This document shows positions 1 to 9,123 of a stretch of 64,000 nt of DNA, piece after piece. Both the position numbers and the translations under genes were made by a program. The notes under the pieces were generated by a model that was not told the origin of the DNA, ran no database searches, and saw only the letters and a list, made by a program, of their open reading frames with translations. Within the stretch, counting starts at the first letter, position 1. Each line of letters opens with the position of its first letter. The stretch spans positions 136,453 through 200,452 of the forward strand of contig DBYZ01000009.1 of NCBI GenBank assembly GCA_002311655.1, written 5' to 3'. This DNA comes from Bacteroidales bacterium UBA1173 (GTDB taxonomy: Bacteria; Bacteroidota; Bacteroidia; Bacteroidales; F082).

Positions 1-3000
1 AGTCTCTTTGTGCAACATACCCCCGATTCTAATGGCAATACAAAATATTCAGGGATTTTGTATTTTAACGAAAACACGCAGCAAATAAAGTATTTCGAGT
101 TTCAAGCATTTTTTGCAGTTACCGCACAGCGTGTTTTTGTGATTGATATAGATTCTGACGGTAATCATGAAATTATGTTATTGCACAATGATCATGCGAC
201 AATTGCAAATGTCAGCAAAAATGGAAATGGTAATTATGTATTGAACAGTTTATATACTGATAATAATTTCAACAGTGAAGACTATCTTTTCCCAGGTGAT
301 TTCAATGGAGACGGCCATATGGATTTGTTGAAATATAACAACTATAGCAACAGAATTTATTGGGAAGTCGCTTTATCTGACGGGCATAGGCTTATGACGC
401 CAGAAACATGTATGGCCAACAATCTGCTACTAGGGCTGACTTTGGCACCACAAGACCGCTATACATATTCCCTACAGAAACTTTCAATTCCTTCAGAAAC
501 AATACGAACCGCCGATTTTGACGGTGACGGAAAAACTGATGTGGCTGTCTTCAAACATACAGGAGGTGACTATTACTCTACAATTGGCTTTAAATTGTAT
601 AAAAAAGCTACTGGTGGTTATGATTTCAAAACTAAAAAACGTTACTATTTTCCTATCAACACAGGACATCAATATGTGCATTTGGGCAACTTCCTCGGAC
701 AAGAGAATATAAGCATTCTTGGCAGTGTGGAAAACACTAATCAAGTACCTAAAATCGTGTCACTATACCCTCAATCAGCAAAATATAGTGTTGAGCGTAT
801 AACTGACGGGCTGGGCAATAGACATGAATTCAAGTATGAATATTTATTACCAAAAAACACTAATCCTTTTTATGAATATGATTATCAATGGGTTAACGAT
901 GACGTAAGAACAATCCCTATACCAGTACGCGCTTTGTGCGCCGACACGGTTTTTGCGATTAATAACATACGTTGTGTGACTACATATTCGTATAAAAACC
1001 TGATGTTCAATAATAAAGGACGAGGTGTCCTCGGATTTGAGTCAAAGAAATCAAAACATTATATCAACAACGAGTTACAACAATCGGATTATTTTGAAAA
1101 CAGCTTTGACTTTGTTGATGATTATAATATTTTACTGCCTAAATCAAATTCAATATACAATTATTGTAATCAATTAGTCTCATCGGAGAGTTATCGGTAT
1201 AATATTTTTGTCTGTACTCATAACAACAAAGTTTTAATGCCTTCAATGAGATGTAAAACTACAATCAATTATGATAATGACAATCCAGAAACAATTCTTA
1301 ACACACGAGTCGAAAATATTGATTATCAAAGCGATATGTCGTCTAACTATTATTCGGATGTTATTAATATCGCATCTTCAACAATTGGTGAAGATGCAGT
1401 ATATACAGGTATATTTGCTGACGAATGTGATTTCTTTACACAAACAAATTATTTATATGACAATTTAATAAACAGCTGGCTGGTGTCACGAGTGTCAAAG
1501 GAAACAGTGAGAACAAACACTTCCGCCCCTGAACACGGAACAACAGACATCAAGAATTCGATAACTTACACTTACGACAGCAATCGCCCACATCTGGTTA
1601 AGTCGGAGATACTGAAACCTAATGACGACGGCAATAATAGGTTTGTTCTCCAGACCGACTACACATACTCTCCAAACACTGGTGTCATAAACAAAATTAC
1701 AAAAAAGGTCTCAGCACCAAATGATGCTACGGTAGAAGATAGGAGAACAATCATTGAATACGGTTCACAATATCAATACAGATTTCCTACAAAGACCACC
1801 AACAGCATGGATTATGTTTCCACGTCGACTTACAACCCAAAGTTCGGCTGGAAGCTCTCAGATACTGACTATAATGGGTTCGTTACAACTTATGAAACCG
1901 ATTTATTCGGTCTTGATGACAAAACAACGTTACCCGATGGCACATTGTCAATTGCTTCAAAAAGATGGTCGTTTGGCCATAGTGACGCACCACAAGGTGC
2001 CATGTATTACACTTGGAAGAAAGGTACTGGCACATATCCTTCAATGACATTCTATCACAAAACCGGCGTTCCGCTCCGCTATGTAAGCCATGGCATCGAC
2101 GGACAGACTATTTATGTTGACAGGGAATATGATAACAAAGGGAACCTCTATAAAGAAAGTCTCCCTTATGAAGCCGGAAACACACCTGATGGATACACAA
2201 CATACTTATACGATCAGTTTAACAGAGTCATTTTGACAGTATATCCTGACGGCACTTCTGACGAAGTGGTTTACAGAGGTAATGAAATATCATACATACA
2301 TCACGATGCGGGTGATATATCATCACAGACAACAACCAAAAAATACCACCCCAACGGATGGCTTGAACAAACCACAGATTCCGGTGGTAATACAGTAAAA
2401 TATGTGTACAACAGTGACGGGTCTCTGCATTCCTCGTACGTCGACGGATTCAATGCACCAATAACCATAACCTACAACGAGGCAGGCTTGCGCACAAGCA
2501 TCAACGACCCGGATTATGGTCTCATGCAATACAACTACAACGCTTTCGGTGAACTCATCTATCAAAAGACACCGAAAAACGTAATAACAGAATACGACTA
2601 CGATAAATTGAGCAGGAAAACCCATCGCACTATGAAGGTAACTGGTTCTTCGGATGAGATAACAATATGGGATTACAGCACGCAAGCCGGTCTTTTAGGC
2701 ACTTTGGAAAGAATCAGATACGGATCCAACCTCCAAACAATCACCTTTCAATACGATGAGTTGTTGCGTCTTATCGGCAGCAACGAAACATTCAACGGAG
2801 TAACATATTCATCATCATATACTTACGATGAAATAGGACGTCTCAGCACCGAAACATATCCGAGTGGTATGGCTGTTAAGAACCAGTACAACAATGGCGG
2901 ATACCTGCGTGCTGTTAAAGATTTGGATGATAATGTCCTTTGGCGGGCAGACAAACACGATATTTATGGTCACCTTACACAATTCCACACCGGCAACGGC

Positions 3001-4881
3001 CTCACGACATACCGCGACTATGACAGCGAAAATGGCAGGCTGCTCGGCATAATCACATCTGATGGCAGAAATTTATTGCAGAATTATGCATATACTTACG
3101 ATGATTTTGGTAACTTTGCATCCAGAAAAAAGTTTGGCAGCCCCATGCTTCAGGAAAACTTCACATACGACAATTTCAACCGACTCACTGCTATCAATAC
3201 TAATGGCACAACATACAGAATGGCGTATGACCGTTACGGACGCATGGAATCCAAGTCGCAACACGATTTCTCGTTTGACAACGCAAGGTTTTCAAACGAC
3301 CATCCACATGCGGTTACAAGGGTACAGGCAAACCGACAACCACCTTTTGCCGGACATTCCGTGACATACACACCGTTCGACAAGGTTCAAACCGTGACAA
3401 TGGGCAACGACAACCTGATTATCGAATACGGCTACGACCGCCAGCGCATCCGCATGACCGAGATAGTTAACGGCAATCAGCGTGTTAAGACCTATGTCGG
3501 CAATTGTGAGTTTATACAACCAAGCACTGGCGACAACTACAGTTTCACATACCTCTGTTCACCCGACGGCATTTTTGCTGTGGCAGAAAGCACAAGCAGC
3601 GGATTCAGGCTGCATTATGTACATACTGACAACCTCGGCAGTTGGGACATCATCACCGACATGGGGGGAGATCTTGAGCAGTCGCTCAGCTTCGATGCCT
3701 GGGGCAACCGACGCAACGCCAGCACTTGGAACGGCTCCGCTACCGACACTCATCTGTTCGACCGAGGCTTCACCGGCCACGAGCACCTTTACAACTTCGG
3801 CCTCATCAATATGAACGGCCGTGTCTATGACCCGTTCATGTCAACATTCCTCTCGCCCGACAACTACATACAAGCCCCCGACAACTCGCAGAACTTCAAC
3901 AGATATGCCTATTGCCTGAACAATCCGCTGAAATATACCGATCCGAGTGGAGAAGACTTTATAGTTGCTGCTATAATCATTGGCGGCGCTATTTTGGGAG
4001 CATATAATGGTGGAGCACTAACAAACGGAGGAAATTACGATATATCACAATGGAAGTGGAATGATGCGACAATAACTGGTGTAATAGGTGGAGCTGCTGT
4101 TGGGGGTCTTTCAGCTGGAGTGGGTGTTGGAATTGCAGGATCTGGAGTTGCGTTTTGCGGCACTGCATCAATTGCAGCCTCTTCATTGGTTTATTCTTCA
4201 GGAATGTACTTAACAGGATGTGTTGCTGGCTTCGACTACGACATATCAATAAGCTTGGGGGCTGTTTCATACAATCTAACCCAAGGAGAATTTGGATACA
4301 TATTCAAAAAAGGCAATTCCATTGGGGATAACATCGGTTATGGTTTAGGCGCAATCGTTAATGCGTGCGATTTATATCGTTTCGCCACATGGCAAGCTCT
4401 GTCGAAACAGAAACGATTCAACAAACTTGAAAAATGGGCTGCAAAAAATTACGAAGAAAATAATTTGAAGTATGTATCAGACTTGAAAAATAAACATGGA
4501 GTTTATGACCCTGCAACCGGCCAAATCCAATTGTCAGATTTAGCTCTTTCTCAAGACTATGGATGGGCAAAATCAACATATTTGCATGAAAGAAACCATA
4601 GATTAGAGATGTATCCCATCAAAAATCAGATCAATAATTTATCTCGTCTTGCGAAAAATGGCGATGAAGAAGCTGCAGAAACACTTAAGAAGATTTATAA
4701 CGCATCTGATGCACATTCATACGAACTAGAGTTACGGTATGCTGCTAAAAACGGATTGTCATTAAGCCAATTTCAAGATATTAGAACACTTTATATCGAT
4801 CATTGTTCACAGAGTGATATTACAGCTAACAAATACAATTATACACTATGGCAGTTTTTAAAAAGTTTATTATTACCATAA
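1..4881 (+). CDS. RHS/YD-repeat protein with FG-GAP repeats and a metallopeptidase-like C-terminal tip (5' end outside window)
   Basis: The frame is open to the left edge, so the N-terminus is missing; the 1623 residues numbered here begin at a GTG at base 10. FG-GAP/VCBS-type calcium motifs are visible early (DIDSDGNHEI, GDFNGDGHMD, ADFDGDGKTD), followed by many YD repeats and a classic RHS core (GRVYDP from residue 1270, DPSGE ending at 1315). The remaining ~308 residues are the variable tip: a glycine-rich hydrophobic stretch, then a soluble region with HERNH at 1526-1530 (an HExxH zinc-peptidase motif) and AHSYELE at 1568-1574, which could supply the third metal ligand. Known of the family: RHS proteins build a shell around a C-terminal toxin delivered to neighbouring cells or secreted. 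Inferred: the tip is a peptidase toxin. The tip is more AT-rich than the core, as is usual for exchangeable tips. A lipoprotein gene overlaps the 3' end. Confidence 0.85.
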   Translation, partial: SLFVQHTPDSNGNTKYSGILYFNENTQQIKYFEFQAFFAVTAQRVFVIDIDSDGNHEIMLLHNDHATIANVSKNGNGNYVLNSLYTDNNFNSEDYLFPGDFNGDGHMDLLKYNNYSNRIYWEVALSDGHRLMTPETCMANNLLLGLTLAPQDRYTYSLQKLSIPSETIRTADFDGDGKTDVAVFKHTGGDYYSTIGFKLYKKATGGYDFKTKKRYYFPINTGHQYVHLGNFLGQENISILGSVENTNQVPKIVSLYPQSAKYSVERITDGLGNRHEFKYEYLLPKNTNPFYEYDYQWVNDDVRTIPIPVRALCADTVFAINNIRCVTTYSYKNLMFNNKGRGVLGFESKKSKHYINNELQQSDYFENSFDFVDDYNILLPKSNSIYNYCNQLVSSESYRYNIFVCTHNNKVLMPSMRCKTTINYDNDNPETILNTRVENIDYQSDMSSNYYSDVINIASSTIGEDAVYTGIFADECDFFTQTNYLYDNLINSWLVSRVSKETVRTNTSAPEHGTTDIKNSITYTYDSNRPHLVKSEILKPNDDGNNRFVLQTDYTYSPNTGVINKITKKVSAPNDATVEDRRTIIEYGSQYQYRFPTKTTNSMDYVSTSTYNPKFGWKLSDTDYNGFVTTYETDLFGLDDKTTLPDGTLSIASKRWSFGHSDAPQGAMYYTWKKGTGTYPSMTFYHKTGVPLRYVSHGIDGQTIYVDREYDNKGNLYKESLPYEAGNTPDGYTTYLYDQFNRVILTVYPDGTSDEVVYRGNEISYIHHDAGDISSQTTTKKYHPNGWLEQTTDSGGNTVKYVYNSDGSLHSSYVDGFNAPITITYNEAGLRTSINDPDYGLMQYNYNAFGELIYQKTPKNVITEYDYDKLSRKTHRTMKVTGSSDEITIWDYSTQAGLLGTLERIRYGSNLQTITFQYDELLRLIGSNETFNGVTYSSSYTYDEIGRLSTETYPSGMAVKNQYNNGGYLRAVKDLDDNVLWRADKHDIYGHLTQFHTGNGLTTYRDYDSENGRLLGIITSDGRNLLQNYAYTYDDFGNFASRKKFGSPMLQENFTYDNFNRLTAINTNGTTYRMAYDRYGRMESKSQHDFSFDNARFSNDHPHAVTRVQANRQPPFAGHSVTYTPFDKVQTVTMGNDNLIIEYGYDRQRIRMTEIVNGNQRVKTYVGNCEFIQPSTGDNYSFTYLCSPDGIFAVAESTSSGFRLHYVHTDNLGSWDIITDMGGDLEQSLSFDAWGNRRNASTWNGSATDTHLFDRGFTGHEHLYNFGLINMNGRVYDPFMSTFLSPDNYIQAPDNSQNFNRYAYCLNNPLKYTDPSGEDFIVAAIIIGGAILGAYNGGALTNGGNYDISQWKWNDATITGVIGGAAVGGLSAGVGVGIAGSGVAFCGTASIAASSLVYSSGMYLTGCVAGFDYDISISLGAVSYNLTQGEFGYIFKKGNSIGDNIGYGLGAIVNACDLYRFATWQALSKQKRFNKLEKWAAKNYEENNLKYVSDLKNKHGVYDPATGQIQLSDLALSQDYGWAKSTYLHERNHRLEMYPIKNQINNLSRLAKNGDEEAAETLKKIYNASDAHSYELELRYAAKNGLSLSQFQDIRTLYIDHCSQSDITANKYNYTLWQFLKSLLLP

Positions 4882-5399
4882 TAATGGTGTTATTTAGCTC
4901 TTGTTCCAATATAATCTATATGTTTGGCTTAGAATCAAAATATAGTAATAGGAACAAAGGGAAACAAAAAGATCTGGTATTAGAAGTGTCTATCCCCAAT
5001 GACACTCTCTATGCAAGTGGAGACCATTATTTGAAAGTAGAAGCGATGTTGAAATATACAGGTGACAATTATTACTATTTTAACCTATCCCCACTTACGT
5101 GGATGATTGATTGGGGAATTGCAGATTCTAATTCTTTTTTAAGATCATTCTATTATAATAACGAAAAGTGCAGAGTTAGTATGGATTTGAAGTTGTATAA
5201 TGAACAAAGATACAGCAACTACTTGCTACGTCCTCAGAAATGCCTGACATTTGAATGTCCGCTGGATTTAACCAGATTGATCTGTCCGTCAACTAATAGT
5301 ACAGAATACGGGGAATATCAGATGGATATGTATTATATTACTGATTTTCAAGATACAATTCGTTCTAACAAAGTGACATTTTGGTATTTTGAAAATTGA
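4848..5399 (+). CDS. Hypothetical lipoprotein, candidate immunity protein for the RHS tip
   Basis: 183 residues. The N-terminus has a short basic/hydrophobic signal ending in FSSC, a plausible Bacteroidota lipobox that would anchor the mature protein in a membrane facing the periplasm or surface. The rest is hydrophilic with many Tyr and Asn residues and no motif I recognise. The start overlaps the last 34 bases of the RHS gene, implying co-transcription and translational coupling. Its position directly after a polymorphic-toxin tip is where immunity genes normally sit; that role is inferred from context only. It could instead be an unrelated surface lipoprotein. Confidence 0.7.
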   Translation: MAVFKKFIITIIMVLFSSCSNIIYMFGLESKYSNRNKGKQKDLVLEVSIPNDTLYASGDHYLKVEAMLKYTGDNYYYFNLSPLTWMIDWGIADSNSFLRSFYYNNEKCRVSMDLKLYNEQRYSNYLLRPQKCLTFECPLDLTRLICPSTNSTEYGEYQMDMYYITDFQDTIRSNKVTFWYFEN

Positions 5400-5483
5400 A
5401 AATTATTATTACACGCAAAAACGAAATTTGTTTGCAAAAAACAAGATAATTATTGATATACAATAAGTTAAAATTTTAAAACT

Positions 5484-5613
5484 ATGAAAAAAAGAGTTCA
5501 TCTAAGCTTAATCACCCTCTCGCTGCTGTTTTGTTCCTGTGGAATACATATATGTTGTTGACGAAAGCACCGGCGAGCGCATAGAATCCGTGGTTGAATT
5601 AAAAGAAAATTAG
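5484..5613 (+). pseudogene. Frameshifted small lipoprotein remnant
   Basis: From ATG 5484 the frame reads a good lipoprotein signal (MKKRVHLSLITLSLLFCSCG) and then stops after 25 codons at 5559. One frame over, starting at 5545, the reading continues as YIYVVDESTGERIESVVEL and on to a TAG at 5611. Joined by a one-base frameshift near 5541-5547, the two halves give a sensible lipoprotein of about 43 residues. It is either a broken gene or a sequencing/assembly error in a very small gene. Confidence 0.55.
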
Positions 5614-5635
5614 TGGCACAAGTCAAAATATTTAG

Positions 5636-5643
5636 TATCTTTG
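5636..5643 (+). promoter_or_regulatory. Promoter -7 box of trxA
   Basis: TATCTTTG, a perfect match to the Bacteroidota -7 consensus TAnnTTTG, followed by CA. It lies 31 bases before the thioredoxin start codon. Confidence 0.7.
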
Positions 5644-5674
5644 CATCGTTAAATAACTAATTAAAACATTTATT

Positions 5675-5992
5675 ATGGCAATGCAGATTAATGAACAGAA
5701 CTTCGAGGCTGAAGTCTTGAAGTCGGAAGTCCCAGTAATGGTGGACTTTGGCGCAACATGGTGCGGTCCATGCCGCATGATTGCTCCTTATATGGATCAG
5801 TTGGCTGACGAATACGCCGGCAAGGCGAAAGTCGTGAAGGCTGACGTTGACGAATGTGGCACTCTCGCTGCACAGTTCGGTATCAGAAACGTGCCGACCG
5901 TCCTTTTCTTCAAGAACGGCGAAGTCGTTGAAAAACACGTCGGTGGCGCTCCAAAAGCAGTTTTCGAAGAGAAACTGAAGAGATTCTTGTAA
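5675..5992 (+). CDS. trxA: Thioredoxin
   Basis: 105 residues, the usual length for cytosolic thioredoxin, with no signal peptide. The redox motif WCGPC is at residues 29-33 and the cis-proline motif RNVPTVLFF follows in the second half. It reduces protein disulfides using electrons from thioredoxin reductase. It has its own promoter (TATCTTTG at 5636) and appears monocistronic: a palindromic repeat element fills the gap to the next gene. Confidence 0.95.
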   Translation: MAMQINEQNFEAEVLKSEVPVMVDFGATWCGPCRMIAPYMDQLADEYAGKAKVVKADVDECGTLAAQFGIRNVPTVLFFKNGEVVEKHVGGAPKAVFEEKLKRFL

Positions 5993-6000
5993 TTTTTTAG

Positions 6001-6140
6001 CACGCAGATCTCGCAGATAACGCAGAATTAAACTTCCACAGTCCGATCTGCGAGATTTGCAGCTCGCGACGCGAGCAATCCCGCAGATTAAATAAGTAAG
6101 AACAGAAAAATCTGTAAAATCTGCGGTATCTGCGTGAGAC
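6001..6140. repeat. CGCAGAT-type dispersed palindromic repeat (paired ends)
   Basis: The element starts CACGCAGATCTCGCAGAT and ends with the inverse (ATCTGCGGTATCTGCGTGAG), giving terminal inverted repeats. Inside are further copies of the GCAGATT core and a GCTCGC/GCGAGC hairpin (6061-6076). The right end, read on the minus strand, matches the repeat at 41155-41194 almost base for base over about 40 bases. A further relative is inside ribD (63104-63183). It resembles a REP/BIME-like or MITE-like element. Confidence 0.7.
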
Positions 6141-6144
6141 AAAA

Positions 6145-7074
6145 ATGGCATTAGATAAAAAAAATATTGCGTCGCTTGGAAGTCTTGAGTTTAATGCCCG
6201 GCAGATAGTCGAGGGCTTCATCACGGGACTTCACAAGAGTCCGTTTCATGGGTTTTCAGTAGAATTTGCGGAACATCGTTTGTACAACACAGGCGAGCCG
6301 ATCCGTAATATCGACTGGAAACTTTATGGTCGGACTGATAAGCTATTTGTCAAGCGTTTTGAAGAGGAGACCAACCTCCGCTGCCAGCTAGTGATCGACA
6401 CCAGCTCGAGCATGTATTTCCCTGTGCGTCAACGCCTTGACTATCAAAATCCGAACAAATTATGGTTCTCGGTTTATAGTGCAGCCGCCTTGATGGAGCT
6501 CATGCGTCGTCAACGTGATGCCGTGGGCTTGGATCTGTTTGACGACGATGTCACAATCCACACCGAGGCAAAGCTCGCTCCAGTGCATATCAATATGATT
6601 TACAATGAGTTAGAAAAGCTGTTGCTGCCTTACGACAAGAACCAGAAACAAACAACCAACGCCACAGCATGTCTGCACAAAATCGCTGAGATGACGCATA
6701 AACGCTCGCTGGTCATCATCTTTAGCGACATGATTGACAGCCTCGAGTCGCACGACGATTTGTTTGCGGCTTTGGAGCATCTGCGCTACAACAAACACGA
6801 AGTGGTGCTGTTCCATGTGCATGACGGTTTGCTCGAGCAAAAACTCGAGTTCAAGAACCGTCCATATCGTTTTGTGGACCTCGAATCGGGCGATGTGGTG
6901 AAACTCAACCCGACAGAAGTCAAGGAAAAATATGAGCAAATCATGAAGACTCGCAAAGACGAGCTTCTTCGCCATTGCTACCAATATCAAATCGATTACG
7001 TCGAAGCCGACATCAACAAGCTGTATGACCAGGTGCTGACAGCGTATCTCATTAAGCGTCAGAAACTTTACTAA
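6145..7074 (+). CDS. DUF58 domain protein (VWA-like)
   Basis: 309 residues. The conserved DUF58 signature NIDWKLYGRTDKLFVKRFEE is at about residues 55-74, followed by VIDTSSSM (DxSxS at 85-89), the MIDAS-like loop of the von Willebrand A fold. The protein is soluble, with no signal. DUF58 proteins usually sit beside MoxR ATPases and VWA/BatA proteins and are thought to take part in chaperone-like assembly or stress responses. Here no MoxR gene is adjacent, so the gene stands apart from its usual cluster. Its start follows directly on the palindromic repeat. Confidence 0.85.
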   Translation: MALDKKNIASLGSLEFNARQIVEGFITGLHKSPFHGFSVEFAEHRLYNTGEPIRNIDWKLYGRTDKLFVKRFEEETNLRCQLVIDTSSSMYFPVRQRLDYQNPNKLWFSVYSAAALMELMRRQRDAVGLDLFDDDVTIHTEAKLAPVHINMIYNELEKLLLPYDKNQKQTTNATACLHKIAEMTHKRSLVIIFSDMIDSLESHDDLFAALEHLRYNKHEVVLFHVHDGLLEQKLEFKNRPYRFVDLESGDVVKLNPTEVKEKYEQIMKTRKDELLRHCYQYQIDYVEADINKLYDQVLTAYLIKRQKLY

Positions 7075-7080
7075 ACAACG

Positions 7081-9123
7081 CTACAATTTCCAAACAAGCT
7101 GCAGCTTCCCGTCTGTCTTCACGTTTCCTTCAATCAATTCAAGTCCGCTGCCAATTTCGTTTACATTGCTATAAATTGTGCTGCCGATTTTTGCGTTTAT
7201 CGACAGCCCCCATCGGAGCTTGACCTTGGCTAACAGATAGATTCTCATGCCTTTATGATAGAAACTCCCGATGGCAAAGGTGTTCAGCACGTCATTCTCG
7301 TAGGCATAAACCGCCCCGACAGGACTATTGAACAACATATATCTAAATGCAAGGCTAAACGGCTGATTCTCAGGATTGTACAACACATCTTGATATATCA
7401 AATACGATTTTGTCGTTTTGCTTTTCTGAACATCATTTATACTTATTTCAACTCTGTTTTTTAAAACAAAATTATTTCCGACTGGGTAGGTGATATGAAA
7501 ACGCAGCGATGTCTTACGTTCATGAATCAGTTTACGCATATAGGTGTTCTCGCCTGAGCCGTTTTTCTCTTTGTCTTTATATCTTAATTGAATGAAAAAC
7601 AACGCCTTAGCATTGATTTGATGCTCAATTTGCAAGTTATAATCCTGCGTTCGGCTTGGAGCGTATGCTGTCGTTTTCACCCAATCCGATTGTGGAAAGT
7701 CGGCAGTCGCTATAAGCCTCCAGCGTGGCGCAAAAGTTATCGACGTTGATAAGTAAAGACCTTTTTCATTACGAGTCCCACTACCTGCTGCAAAAGCATT
7801 GCTGTAAAAGTTTTGATATTTCTTGTCATAATATCTGTAAAGCACAGTAAAATCTATATATCCTGCAGGTTGAACAGTTGTTCCAATCAAAGCAGCTGGA
7901 GCCAAATTGTCGCTTATGGCAGCTTCACCGTAAAATGCCATCTTTTTCAATACATAATAAAAGTCAAGTCCTTGATTTGCAAGCGTTTTGCCACAAAAAT
8001 AAAAGGTATTGTACAATCTTGGATCTGGATTCAATTCACAACTCAAAATAGTTTTGTGAATAGTGTATCCAACCTGAAAATGAGCTGTTTTGTAACTCAA
8101 ATTTACACCAATCAACTGTTGTCTAATCGCATGACGGTCAGCGAGTTCGCCCAACGTACGATGCAGTCCGGTTTGTTGTAAAGCGGTCACAACCAACGGT
8201 TCCTCAGTAATACTGTCAACAACGCTCACGTTTGCATCAGCTTTTTTGTTTGAATAAAACATCGTCAGCTCGAAATTTCTGAAACTTAATGTCGTAGCCG
8301 CACCCCGAAGATATCTGGCTTCATTTGCCGATTTAGAGGCACGAATTTTCTTATTTTTTCTTAAAAGTGAGCCTCCGCCTGCCGCAAACGCCACTCCTGA
8401 ACCCATCGTAACCCCTTGACCGCACGAGAGTTGATAGTCGCCAAGTGCCAGCGTCTTCACGAACTTCCAATCATTGAGAAGGAAATGAAACGACACGAAA
8501 TCAAGGATGTTTTTTTCGCCGGCGTCTTTCTCCATCGCAAAGCCGAATTCCAGTTTTTTCATAGAAGTAAAGCTATACCTCAGAAGCAGTTTGTTAGGAC
8601 TCCCAAGATATTTTTTGTTCGGATTTTGAGCAAGAACCGAATCGCTAACATCTTGATAGCCAGCTTTTTCGTTTAAACATCGTTCCATCTGAAAGATAGT
8701 CTGATGCTTGCCATATTTCAGCAGATCTTTCGCTCGAAGTTTTTCTTTTTCCTTAGGTTTCTCAAAGACAACAAGCGGTTGCAAGATATTGAGTGTCATC
8801 TCGTCAATGCCCTCGACAAACTGCAGCTCCTCGAACATCATGAAGTCGCCAAACTGTTTTCGATAATCATTGATTTTTTCAACAATAAAAACATTAACCA
8901 AATGTAAATCAATAAGTTGATTCAACTCTTCCGGATTATTAATATTGATTTTATTCTCACAAATCGTCCAATATTCTTCAATAAGTTCCGAATAATCAAT
9001 CTCGTCATCAGTGTTTTCAACCATTCGCTCAATTTGGTCAATAATGATTTCATCAGTGATGGTGTTTTGCGAATAAAGTGCGAATGGAAGCATTATTAAA
9101 ATAGGTATCAAAAGTCGTTTCAT
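7081..9123 (-). CDS. Helix-hairpin-helix outer-membrane beta-barrel family protein
   Basis: 680 residues with a Sec signal (MKRLLIPILIMLPFALYSQ). After it comes an acidic helical segment and two ComEA/GspK-like helix-hairpin-helix motifs (ININNPEELNQLIDL and the FQFVEGID-like segment near FEELQFVEGIDEM). The remaining ~530 residues are rich in alternating aromatic/polar strands (GFAMEKDAG, YRYYDKKYQ, LAFRYMLFNS), as expected of an outer-membrane barrel. This combination is a recurrent but functionally uncharacterised Bacteroidota family. It overlaps the upstream barrel gene by 4 bases, so the two form an operon. Confidence 0.65.
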   Translation of the reverse strand: MKRLLIPILIMLPFALYSQNTITDEIIIDQIERMVENTDDEIDYSELIEEYWTICENKININNPEELNQLIDLHLVNVFIVEKINDYRKQFGDFMMFEELQFVEGIDEMTLNILQPLVVFEKPKEKEKLRAKDLLKYGKHQTIFQMERCLNEKAGYQDVSDSVLAQNPNKKYLGSPNKLLLRYSFTSMKKLEFGFAMEKDAGEKNILDFVSFHFLLNDWKFVKTLALGDYQLSCGQGVTMGSGVAFAAGGGSLLRKNKKIRASKSANEARYLRGAATTLSFRNFELTMFYSNKKADANVSVVDSITEEPLVVTALQQTGLHRTLGELADRHAIRQQLIGVNLSYKTAHFQVGYTIHKTILSCELNPDPRLYNTFYFCGKTLANQGLDFYYVLKKMAFYGEAAISDNLAPAALIGTTVQPAGYIDFTVLYRYYDKKYQNFYSNAFAAGSGTRNEKGLYLSTSITFAPRWRLIATADFPQSDWVKTTAYAPSRTQDYNLQIEHQINAKALFFIQLRYKDKEKNGSGENTYMRKLIHERKTSLRFHITYPVGNNFVLKNRVEISINDVQKSKTTKSYLIYQDVLYNPENQPFSLAFRYMLFNSPVGAVYAYENDVLNTFAIGSFYHKGMRIYLLAKVKLRWGLSINAKIGSTIYSNVNEIGSGLELIEGNVKTDGKLQLVWKL

